Below are positions 1 to 6,200 of a DNA stretch of 7,424 nt, piece by piece (the stretch's first letter is position 1; every line of letters starts with the position of its first letter). A program made the translations under genes and the position numbers. This stretch comes from Halobacteria archaeon (GTDB lineage Bacteria; Pseudomonadota; Gammaproteobacteria; UBA9214). The notes below the pieces were generated by a model. It was not told the origin of the DNA. It did not search any database and worked only from the letters and a program-made list of their open reading frames with translations. The stretch is taken from positions 1 to 7,424 of the forward strand of contig JABDRC010000183.1 of the NCBI GenBank assembly GCA_013041945.1, written 5' to 3'.

Positions 1-8
1 GGATAAAC

Positions 9-2675
9 ATGGCTGACCCGTATGTAATCAAGATGCCCCAGCTCTCCGACACCATGACGGAAGGTGTCATTGTCAGCTGGGAAAGTAATATCGGCGATGC
101 GGTCAAGCGCGGTGACATTGTCGCGACGGTCGAGACCGACAAGGCGGTGATGGACGTCGAGGTATTCCGGGACGGTTTCCTGTCGGGCCCGCTGGCGCCG
201 GTCGATTCAGTGGTGCCGGTCACGCACGCGATCGGCTACCTGGTCGAGTCGGAATCCGATGTCGATGCCAGCGTTGCGGCAACGGCAGCCACCGAACCGG
301 CGACCGCCGCGCCGGTTGCTGCGGCCCCGGTTACCGCGGCACCGGCCACGGCAGCGCCTCCGTCAAGTGTGGCCGCGGCGGCACCGGTACCGCGTCCGCA
401 GGGACCGCAGGCCGGTAAAGCATCGCCGCTGGCGAGAAAGCTCGCCGCGCAACAGGGCGTGGATATCGACCGGCTCAGCGGTTCCGCTCCGGGCGGTGTC
501 ATCACGGCGGCCGACGTGACGCGGGCACCCGCGCCGTTCGAGGTGGCCGTGCCGGGCGATGGTCGGCCGATGAAATCCATGGAAAAGGCGATTGCGCGTG
601 CCATGGCGTCCTCCATTTCCATGCCGACGTTCCGCGTGACCTCGCATATCCGGCTCGAGGTGCTGATGGCGGCCGCCAAGTCGGCCGGTGTGTCGGTGAC
701 GGTCGCCGTGGCGAAGGCCTGTGCACTGGCGATCAGCAAGCACCCGAAGATGAACTGGTGCTATCAGCCGGATGACAAACTGATCGAGCGCGAGCAGGTC
801 GACATCGGCATGGCCGTTGCGGCCGATGACAGCGGCCTGGTCGTGCCGATCCTGCGCAGCTGCGAGACCCGTGAACTCGCGGAACTGAACGACAACTGGA
901 AGGACCTGGTCGCACGTGCGCGCACGCGCCACCTGAACCCGGAAGAATTCACCGGCGCCAGTTTCCAGATATCGAACATGGGCATGTTCGACGTCAGTTA
1001 CTTCGACGCCATTGCCACGCCGGGGCTGGCTGCGATCCTTGCCATTTCGTCGAATACGGAAAAGGGCAGTGCCTTTACCATCACCGCTGACCACCGGGTG
1101 ATCAACGGCGCCGATGTCGCGCTGTTCCTGCGCACCCTCAAATCGATTATCGAGCGGCCGGCCGACTGGATGGGGCCGGGCGGGCCCGCGATTCCCGAGG
1201 GCGACTGGGACTACGATGTGGTCGTGATCGGCGGCGGTCCGGGCGGCGAAGACTGTGCCCGCGACCTGGTGGCGCACAAACTGAAAGTGGCCATGATCAA
1301 CGATTCACCGTTCCCCGGGGGCGAATGCCTGTGGCGCGGCTGCATTCCCTCCAAGGCCTGGCGCGCGGCGGCCGACCGCATGCGCGATCGTGCAGAGGAC
1401 GCGAGGCTGGGCGTGACCGGAACCAGCAGGGCGAAACTGGTGTGGAAGGACCTGGAGGCGCATCGCCGCGGCGTGCTGGAAACGCGCGGCGAGATGGCGC
1501 TCAAGACGGACAAGGGTGTACGCATCGATTATATCCAGGGTTTTGCCCGGTTCGTCGATGCGCATACCGTGGCCGTACATACCTCGACCAACCAGGATGA
1601 TCCGCATACCCGTGCCGCCATCCCGTCCGGTAAACCGGGCAATACCATCAGCTTTGGTTCTGCGGTGATCGCCACGGGTGCACCGCCGCTGGTACCACCG
1701 ATTCCCGGTGCGCACGAAGGGCTCGACAGCGGTGGTGTGCTGACTTCGGACACGGTGTGGGCACTCGATGCGCCGCCGAAGAAACTGGCCGTCATCGGCG
1801 CGGGTGCCATCGGTGTTGAGATGGCGCAGATCTTCCAGGACTTCGGCGCACGCGTAACCTTGCTGGAAGCCCAGGAACGCATCCTTGCCGAGGTCGAACC
1901 TGAGATTGCCAGGACGCTGGCTGCCATACTTGACGACGAACCGCGCCTGTCGGTGCACACTTCTGCGGCAGTCAATCGAATTTCCGGTACACCGGGTGCG
2001 ATGAAGCTTGCCTATACAGATGCCGACGGCAAGAAGCACTCGCTGACCGTTGATTACATCATCATGGCCACCGGCAAGCGGCCGGTGCTGGACGACCTCG
2101 GACTGGAGGCTGCCGGTGTCGCCAGCGAACGCAGTATCGTGACGGCAGATGTCCGCTGTCGCACCAGTGTGCCGCACATATTCGCAGTGGGTGACGTGAT
2201 TGGCGGGTTGATGCTGGCGCACACCGCAGCCCAGCAGGGCCGGGTAACGGCGGCCACGATTGTCGGCGAGAATATGAAATATGACCAGGACAGGGACTGC
2301 GGTGTGATCTTTTCCCGCCCGCAGGCCGCGTTTGCCGGCTTGTCCGTGGAGCAGGCCAGGGCGCAGGGGATCGATGCGGCGGAGGTCAAGGTACCGATGA
2401 GTATCGATGCCAAGGCCATGATCAACCACGAGACCCATGGCATGATCAAGATCGTGGCAGACAAGGCCACACAGCGAATCATCGGCGTGCATTTCCTGGC
2501 CGATCACGCGGACACGCTGATCGGCGAGGCGGTAATGATGGTCTCTGCCGGGATGACGCTGCAGCAGGTTGCCGAGGCCATCCACCCGCATCCCACGCAG
2601 ACCGAACTGTTCGGTGATATGGCGCGGCGCCTGCTGTCGCGGTTGCGCAGGACCCGGAAGAAGGCAAAAGCGTAA
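9..2675 (+). CDS. Fused 2-oxoacid dehydrogenase E2-E3: lipoyl domain, acyltransferase and dihydrolipoamide dehydrogenase in one chain
   Basis: This 888-residue cytoplasmic protein combines the E2 and E3 activities of a pyruvate-type 2-oxoacid dehydrogenase complex: acyl transfer from lipoamide to CoA, then FAD/NAD-dependent reoxidation of dihydrolipoamide. Domains in order: lipoyl domain, residues 1-80, with lipoylation Lys45 in ETDKA; Ala/Pro/Thr-rich swinging linker, about 84-135; peripheral-subunit-binding domain, 137-172; E2 acyltransferase, about 180-388, with catalytic His362 in DHRVINGAD; short Gly/Pro linker, 389-399; E3, 400-888. E3 shows the FAD motif GGGPGG (408-413), redox cysteines Cys440 and Cys445, the NAD motif GAGAIG (597-602), and the His861/Glu866 dyad in HPHPTQTE. 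The E2 motif has Asn366 where Asp is usual, and E3 carries an extra loop at about 525-546 and a basic tail. GGA at positions 1-3 suits the ATG at 9. E1 genes presumably lie upstream. The architecture is clear; the 2-oxoacid substrate (pyruvate is most likely) is inferred. Confidence 0.93.
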   Translation: MADPYVIKMPQLSDTMTEGVIVSWESNIGDAVKRGDIVATVETDKAVMDVEVFRDGFLSGPLAPVDSVVPVTHAIGYLVESESDVDASVAATAATEPATAAPVAAAPVTAAPATAAPPSSVAAAAPVPRPQGPQAGKASPLARKLAAQQGVDIDRLSGSAPGGVITAADVTRAPAPFEVAVPGDGRPMKSMEKAIARAMASSISMPTFRVTSHIRLEVLMAAAKSAGVSVTVAVAKACALAISKHPKMNWCYQPDDKLIEREQVDIGMAVAADDSGLVVPILRSCETRELAELNDNWKDLVARARTRHLNPEEFTGASFQISNMGMFDVSYFDAIATPGLAAILAISSNTEKGSAFTITADHRVINGADVALFLRTLKSIIERPADWMGPGGPAIPEGDWDYDVVVIGGGPGGEDCARDLVAHKLKVAMINDSPFPGGECLWRGCIPSKAWRAAADRMRDRAEDARLGVTGTSRAKLVWKDLEAHRRGVLETRGEMALKTDKGVRIDYIQGFARFVDAHTVAVHTSTNQDDPHTRAAIPSGKPGNTISFGSAVIATGAPPLVPPIPGAHEGLDSGGVLTSDTVWALDAPPKKLAVIGAGAIGVEMAQIFQDFGARVTLLEAQERILAEVEPEIARTLAAILDDEPRLSVHTSAAVNRISGTPGAMKLAYTDADGKKHSLTVDYIIMATGKRPVLDDLGLEAAGVASERSIVTADVRCRTSVPHIFAVGDVIGGLMLAHTAAQQGRVTAATIVGENMKYDQDRDCGVIFSRPQAAFAGLSVEQARAQGIDAAEVKVPMSIDAKAMINHETHGMIKIVADKATQRIIGVHFLADHADTLIGEAVMMVSAGMTLQQVAEAIHPHPTQTELFGDMARRLLSRLRRTRKKAKA

Positions 2676-2701
2676 AATAGTGAATTCCTTCTCCCCTCGG
2701 G

Positions 2702-2760
2702 ACGACTGCATGGATGCAGGAGGTAGAGCAATGCATGGAGCAATTGCCGAGAAGGCCAGA
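2702..2760 (+). repeat. Structured dispersed repeat, copy 1 (short form)
   Basis: This stretch aligns with 7108-7215 at the other end of the window. Both share a left part (acgact, then ggatg and aggaggtag) and a right part with the identical 10-base core GCATGGAGCA followed by a ttgccga block. Two hairpins are visible: CTGCAT (2706-2711), GG, ATGCAG (2714-2719); and GCAAT (2728-2732), the 10-base core as loop, ATTGC (2743-2747). CCTTCTC near 2688 can also pair with GAGAAGG near 2750, which would close both hairpins into a branched fold. It starts 27 bases after the stop of the E2-E3 gene. AGGAGGT at 2718-2724 followed by ATG at 2731 could open a 21-codon reading frame. Copy 1 lacks 48 bases present in copy 2. 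Function is unknown. Confidence 0.7.
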
Positions 2761-2796
2761 ATGAAGGGGGTGTATCAGGCGTATATCTGCTCTTGA

Positions 2797-2833
2797 TCCC
2801 CTCTCCCCAGCCCTCTCCCGGAGGGAGAGGGGG
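2797..2833. repeat. CCCTCTCCC/GGGAGAGGG palindromic intergenic repeat
   Basis: A perfect 9-base inverted repeat, CCCTCTCCC (2811-2819) and GGGAGAGGG (2823-2831), has a 3-base loop. It is preceded by a second pyrimidine block, CCCCTCTCCCC (2798-2808), that could compete for pairing with the same purine arm. From general knowledge, hairpins built on this CCCTCTCCC motif are scattered between genes in many Pseudomonas- and Xanthomonas-like genomes as REP-type elements. It lies 18 bases before the argG start and has no T-run on either side, so it is not a canonical intrinsic terminator. It would be in the 5' leader of argG if transcription starts upstream of it. Confidence 0.7.
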
Positions 2834-2851
2834 TATACAGGATGGTTTGTT

Positions 2852-4069
2852 ATGTCTGATGTAAAAAAAGTGGTACTCGCCTATTCCGGCGGCCTCGATA
2901 CCTCGGTCATCCTCAAGTGGCTGGAAGAAACCTATCAATGCGAGGTAGTGACCTTCACCGCCGATGTCGGCCAGGGCGAGGAAATCGAGCCGGCCCGCGA
3001 AAAGGCGCGTGCAGTGGGGGTGCAGGAAATCTATATCGAGGACCTCACCGAGGAGTTTGCCCGCGATTACGTCTTCCCGATGTTTCGCGCCAACACCATC
3101 TACGAAGGCGAGTACCTGCTGGGTACCTCGATTGCACGCCCGCTGATCGCCAGGCGACTGGTCGAGATCGCGCGGGAAACGGGTGCAGACGCCATCGCAC
3201 ACGGCGCTACCGGCAAGGGCAATGACCAGGTCCGCTTCGAGCTCGGGGCCTACGCGCTGAATCCGGATATCAGGATCATCGCGCCATGGCGTGAATGGGA
3301 CCTCGGCTCGCGTGAAACGCTGCTGGCCTATGCCGAGCAGCATGGCATCCCGGTGGAGCATAAAAAAAGCAGTCAATCGCCGTATTCCATGGATGCCAAT
3401 TCCCTGCATATTTCCTACGAGGGCGGGATCCTCGAAGACCCGTGGGCGGAGCCGGAAGAGGCCATGTGGCTGTGGACGGTCTCACCCGAGGCGGCCCCGG
3501 ACATGCCGACCTATGTCGAGATTACCTTCGAACAGGGCGATCCGGTTGCCCTCGATGGTGTGCGGACCAGTCCGGCTGACGTAATGAAGATCCTGAACGA
3601 ACTGGGCGGCAGCAACGGCATCGGCCGGTCCGACATTGTTGAAAACCGCTATGTCGGAATGAAATCGCGCGGCTGCTACGAAACGCCGGCCGGTACCATC
3701 CTGCTGAAGGCGCACCGCGCCATGGAATCGCTGACACTGGACCGCGAGGCGGCCCACCTGAAGGACGAACTGATGCCGCGCTACGCGAGCCTGGTTTATA
3801 ACGGCTACTGGTGGAGCCCGGAACGCAGGCTCCTGCAGGAAATGATCGATGCCTCGCAGCTACATGTGAACGGCACGGTGCGACTCAAGCTGTACAAGGG
3901 CAATGTGATCGTCGTCGGCCGCAAGTCGGAAGCCGACAGTCTGTTCGATGAGCGTATCGCGACATTCGAGGAGGATGCCGGCGCCTATGACCAGAAGGAT
4001 GCCGAAGGCTTCATCAGGCTGAATGCCCTGCGCATGCGGATAGATGCGCGCCGGAACAAGACGTCCTGA
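2852..4069 (+). CDS. argG: Argininosuccinate synthase
   Basis: ArgG ligates citrulline and aspartate with ATP hydrolysis to AMP and pyrophosphate, giving argininosuccinate, the penultimate step of arginine synthesis in the cytoplasm. The 405-residue length matches the usual short bacterial type (about 400 residues). The N-terminal ATP-pyrophosphatase loop AYSGGLDTS is at residues 10-18 and the second family signature, GATGKGNDQ, at 118-126. The rest is collinear with the family, including the Ser-rich SSQSPYSMD stretch and the C-terminal region that forms the oligomerisation helix. An AGGA at 2839-2842 sits nine bases before the ATG. The gene follows the repeats of the 2676-2851 gap and precedes gloA by 51 bases, so an argG-gloA transcript is plausible. 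No other arginine genes and no convincing ARG box are visible nearby. Confidence 0.97.
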   Translation: MSDVKKVVLAYSGGLDTSVILKWLEETYQCEVVTFTADVGQGEEIEPAREKARAVGVQEIYIEDLTEEFARDYVFPMFRANTIYEGEYLLGTSIARPLIARRLVEIARETGADAIAHGATGKGNDQVRFELGAYALNPDIRIIAPWREWDLGSRETLLAYAEQHGIPVEHKKSSQSPYSMDANSLHISYEGGILEDPWAEPEEAMWLWTVSPEAAPDMPTYVEITFEQGDPVALDGVRTSPADVMKILNELGGSNGIGRSDIVENRYVGMKSRGCYETPAGTILLKAHRAMESLTLDREAAHLKDELMPRYASLVYNGYWWSPERRLLQEMIDASQLHVNGTVRLKLYKGNVIVVGRKSEADSLFDERIATFEEDAGAYDQKDAEGFIRLNALRMRIDARRNKTS

Positions 4070-4120
4070 GTAGTGTCGAACAGACTGCAGGCAGGCAGGC
4101 TCAAAGAGAGGTAAATTAAC

Positions 4121-4534
4121 ATGCGACTCCTGCACACCATGTTACGCGTCGGCAATCTCGACCGGTCGATTGATTTTTATACCGGCGTGCTCGGCATGAA
4201 GCTGTTGCGACAGAAAGACTATCCGGATGGCAGGTTCACGCTGGCCTTCGTCGGTTATGGCGACGAGTCCGGTAGTACGGTGATCGAGTTGACGTATAAC
4301 TGGGACACCGACAGTTATGATACCGGCGACGGTTTCGGTCATATCGCCATCGAGGTGGACGATGTTTATACGGCCGTGGATGAGTTGCGCAGCCGGGGCG
4401 GCAAGGTAATACGGGAGGCCGGACCCATGAATGCGGGTACAACGATACTCGCCTTCATCGAGGATCCTGACGGCTATCAAATTGAATTGCTCGGCAAGAA
4501 AACCGGCAAGGGACAGGATAATGAAGATACGTGA
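4121..4534 (+). CDS. gloA: Lactoylglutathione lyase (glyoxalase I)
   Basis: GloA isomerises the hemithioacetal of methylglyoxal and glutathione to S-lactoylglutathione, the first step of methylglyoxal detoxification in the cytoplasm. The 137-residue protein has the short bacterial length and two beta-alpha-beta-beta-beta modules. All four metal ligands known from the E. coli nickel enzyme fall at identical positions: His5, Glu56, His74 and Glu122. The absence of the extra insertions of the zinc-type eukaryotic and Pseudomonas long forms suggests a nickel or cobalt-activated enzyme; that is inference from family knowledge. An AGAGAGG at 4105-4111 gives a good ribosome binding site nine bases before the ATG. 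The 3' end overlaps the next gene by 14 bases, which suggests translational coupling. The short gap to argG contains no evident promoter, only a GCAG-type tetranucleotide run (about 4086-4100). Confidence 0.96.
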   Translation: MRLLHTMLRVGNLDRSIDFYTGVLGMKLLRQKDYPDGRFTLAFVGYGDESGSTVIELTYNWDTDSYDTGDGFGHIAIEVDDVYTAVDELRSRGGKVIREAGPMNAGTTILAFIEDPDGYQIELLGKKTGKGQDNEDT

Positions 4535-4958
4535 ACTGATTTTTCACACCGCTGCTGCCGTGTTCGTTACGGTCGCGTCGATGCCGGCCGGTGCCATCCA
4601 GTTCGACACAGGGCAATGGGAAATCACCATGCAGTCACAAAATCCGGTTACCGGCGAGCCGATCACCGAGACCACGATGGAGTGTATACAGAACAGGCAC
4701 TTCGATCCTGCCAAGGTGATGCTGGAAGACAACACCTGTCGTGTGACCGACAAGCAGGAGATCGATAATATGCTGACGTGGAAAATGGAATGCGGCGGGG
4801 GCGACATGCCGGTATTCTACGGCGAGGGCACCTTCATCTCGCGTGGCAGCTCCGCGGAAGGCAGGATGAAAATGATCATGAAGATGGGATCCGATACCCT
4901 GGAAATGAAAAACCAGTGGCACGGCAAGCGGGTTGCGGCAACCTGCGAGAGTATGTGA
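4521..4958 (+). CDS. Small exported protein, probable DUF3617 family
   Basis: Function is unknown. The start at 4521 is chosen over an in-frame ATG at 4431 because it opens directly into a signal peptide and has AAGGGA (4508-4513) seven bases upstream. The earlier start would lie deep inside gloA and put 30 unrelated residues before the signal. The 145-residue product has a hydrophobic segment at residues 6-21 and an AGA cleavage motif at 23-25, so a mature periplasmic protein of about 120 residues is expected. It begins with the FDTGQWEIT stretch typical of DUF3617 proteins, contains four cysteines (in MECIQ, NTCRV, MECGG and near the end, ATCES) that could form two disulfides, and a Met/Lys-rich strand region at MKMIMKMGSD. 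The 14-base overlap with gloA suggests co-expression but not necessarily shared function. The family call rests on recognition of sequence style and is moderately sure. Confidence 0.82.
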   Translation: MKIRELIFHTAAAVFVTVASMPAGAIQFDTGQWEITMQSQNPVTGEPITETTMECIQNRHFDPAKVMLEDNTCRVTDKQEIDNMLTWKMECGGGDMPVFYGEGTFISRGSSAEGRMKMIMKMGSDTLEMKNQWHGKRVAATCESM

Positions 4959-4962
4959 AGGG

Positions 4963-5011
4963 CCGGCAGACGGGAGTGTTCAGGGGGATCCGTATAACGG
5001 ATCAATGCCGG
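4963..5011. repeat. Nested inverted repeat just 3' of the exported-protein gene
   Basis: An outer arm pair CCGGCA (4963-4968) and TGCCGG (5006-5011) encloses a perfect 7-base hairpin, GATCCGT (4987-4993), loop ATA, ACGGATC (4997-5003). It begins four bases after the stop codon at 4956-4958. No T-run follows on + and no A-run precedes it, so an intrinsic terminator is not supported. A role in mRNA 3'-end stability is possible but unproven. Confidence 0.45.
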
Positions 5012-5200
5012 ATGGCTGCAGTTCTTCTGTTTCGATAATACTCACACGGTAACTTCGCAGGCGCCTGTCGGGCCTGTGGCTGCGATTGAACGGAATGATG
5101 CAGCCGGAATAATCTCTCAGTGGAAAGCGGTTCGCAGCCCCGAACTTGCGCCGGTCTGTTGCGCGTTTTCTCATTGTTCAGCCCACTCTTTTTACCTGAT

Positions 5201-5224
5201 ACAAAACCGGCCCTGGCGGGCCGG
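5201..5224 (-). terminator. Rho-independent terminator for the minus-strand membrane-protein gene
   Basis: Read on the minus strand, a perfect 7-base GC-only stem, CCGGCCC and GGGCCGG with a 4-base loop (5207-5224), is followed at once by TTTTGT (5206 down to 5201). The stem plus T-run has the right polarity only for the minus strand. It lies about 165 bases beyond the stop codon of the gene at 5389-6102, which gives that gene a long 3' untranslated region. Confidence 0.72.
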
Positions 5225-5388
5225 AACGAGTCAGGTGGCTTGTTATTATTATTATTGCCACTGGTGACCATGATAGGCGGGCGATACCGGCAGGACTATT
5301 GTCCTTTGGTACATTGTGCTGAAGCAGTGTTCGCTGTAAGAGTGCTGCGGGAGGAAGCAGGAGAGTTGAGCGGGATGAGCGCGGGGTA

Positions 5389-6102
5389 CTATTCTTTCAG
5401 CTGGATAAGGATCTTGCCGTCTTCGACATCGATGTGCTCAACACCGTCGGCGAAGGCCTTCCAGAATCCGGCATCCGTGCCGTACTGTTCAACCAGGTCG
5501 ATATTCTTCAATCCGCCCAGCCAGGCATTGGGGACCGGCACGCCCATGACGCTCACGCCTTTCAGTACCACGATCGGCCGGGTGTCGCGGTAGGCCATTT
5601 CCACGCCGGCCCTGACTTTCAATATCTGGCCGCCCATGAACGGGAAGTCCTCGTCGACCGGTATCAGCAGTTTGGCACTCATGAGGTTGTCTGACAGGTC
5701 GATGGCGAGTTTCCGGGCGAGATCGGTGTTTTTCGCCACCAGGGAGTTGAGTTCACGTTCGGTCAGCGAGATGCTGCGGTCGGCGCCTTCCTCGCTGTAG
5801 GCCTCCGGCTCCAGGTAGTCCGCGTCTTGCCCGTCCTGTGCCTGTTTACTCTGCCGTGCCTTGGCATAACCGCGCGTGTTGGTGGTCTGCAGGCTGTCGA
5901 GGCGCTCGAGCTTGCGGTCCAGCACCTGTTCTTCCTTGACGGAGAGTTTGACGGGTGTGAACTCGGACGGAAATATCCACGCGCGCAGGATCCAGTACGT
6001 GATCCCGGCCGTTATGATGATCGTCACCAGCACGATCAGGAACAGGCGCATGCGGCTGCGCCGTGGCTTGTCCTGCGGGCCGTCTGCCGGTACCGGTTCC
6101 AT
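5389..6102 (-). CDS. Single-pass membrane-anchored protein of unknown function
   Basis: I do not recognise a named function. The 237-residue product has a short basic cytoplasmic N-terminus (KPRRSRMR), one strong membrane segment at about residues 18-42, and a long domain expected in the periplasm. Residues 50-110 are charged and probably helical (SVKEEQVLDRKLERLD). The conserved-looking half begins at about 113 with LTERELNSLVAKN and runs through LIPVDEDFP, a VRAGVEMAYRD strand and a GVSVMGVPVPNAWLGG block to the end. The T/S-E-x-E-L-N-x-L pattern before a beta-rich domain recalls DUF1439/YceB-like envelope proteins, but only as a loose resemblance. From memory, similar proteins have sometimes been labelled arginine N-succinyltransferase; nothing here supports that enzyme. 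It is divergent from ypfJ and has its own terminator. The ribosome binding site before the first ATG is weak; an internal Met18 is an alternative start but would remove the basic tail. Confidence 0.85.
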   Translation of the reverse strand: MEPVPADGPQDKPRRSRMRLFLIVLVTIIITAGITYWILRAWIFPSEFTPVKLSVKEEQVLDRKLERLDSLQTTNTRGYAKARQSKQAQDGQDADYLEPEAYSEEGADRSISLTERELNSLVAKNTDLARKLAIDLSDNLMSAKLLIPVDEDFPFMGGQILKVRAGVEMAYRDTRPIVVLKGVSVMGVPVPNAWLGGLKNIDLVEQYGTDAGFWKAFADGVEHIDVEDGKILIQLKE

Positions 6103-6156
6103 AGCTCAATAGTGACCCAAATCCGGCGGACAGACAATCAATTTGTGTGACTTTGT

Positions 6157-6200
6157 GTTGCTTGCAACAGACCGTCCGGCAAGTGCACTATAATGTCCGG
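6157..6200 (+). promoter_or_regulatory. Probable ypfJ promoter with a nearby dyad
   Basis: A perfect TATAAT lies at 6189-6194, 29 bases before the ypfJ start codon. No good -35 hexamer is found at 16-18 bases; TTGCAA at 6162-6167 is 21 bases away, too far for a standard sigma-70 site, so an activator may be involved. That TTGCAA is inside a dyad, GTTGC-TT-GCAAC (6157-6168), and GTCCGG occurs on both sides of the -10 (6174-6179 and 6195-6200). Either could be an operator, but neither matches a regulator I can name. Confidence 0.42.

Larger units (their letters stand above)
4959..5388. other. Convergent intergenic region without a convincing gene
   Basis: These 430 bases separate the end of the + strand exported-protein gene from the end of the minus-strand membrane-protein gene. 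Apart from the nested inverted repeat at its left end and the minus-strand terminator at 5201-5224, it contains a 10-base palindrome CAGGCGCCTG (5058-5067), a weak GCGC/GCGC hairpin (5148-5164) followed by GTTTTC that might end + strand transcription, and a TTA trinucleotide run (5243-5256). Short open frames here have no good ribosome binding site or recognisable protein features. I see no tRNA or named small RNA. Confidence 0.6.

Noticed and set aside
363..1277. 304-codon open frame on the minus strand
   Set aside because: It is antisense to the E2 part, has an R/H/G-rich composition, no ribosome binding site and no recognisable domain.
1305..2711. 468-codon open frame on the minus strand
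   Set aside because: It lies wholly antisense to the E3 domain, whose motifs are unmistakable. Its composition is rich in Arg, His and Gly as expected for a GC-rich shadow frame, and no family motif is visible.
2834..2839. TATACA as an argG -10 element
   Set aside because: There is no -35 at 16-18 bases because the hairpin occupies that space, and the start point would fall at or within the ribosome binding site region.
2504..3409. 301-codon minus-strand frame spanning the repeat region and argG
   Set aside because: It crosses two real + strand genes and the palindromic repeats between them (translated as PLPPGEGWGEG-type strings), which is typical of spurious frames over REP-like DNA.
4086..4100. 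GCAG/AGGC tetranucleotide run between argG and gloA
   Set aside because: Only about three units; too short to argue for a functional or phase-variable repeat.
4431..4520. Upstream in-frame ATG extending the exported protein by 30 residues
   Set aside because: It would overlap gloA by 104 bases and bury the signal peptide. The ATG at 4521 has a good ribosome binding site and begins the signal sequence.
5125..5150. tRNA-like GGTTCGCAGCC stretch
   Set aside because: It resembles a T-arm only superficially; no acceptor stem, anticodon arm or complete cloverleaf can be drawn around it.
5120..5593. 157-codon open frame on +
   Set aside because: It covers the minus-strand terminator and the 3' part of the well-supported minus-strand gene; its composition is not protein-like in the intergenic part.
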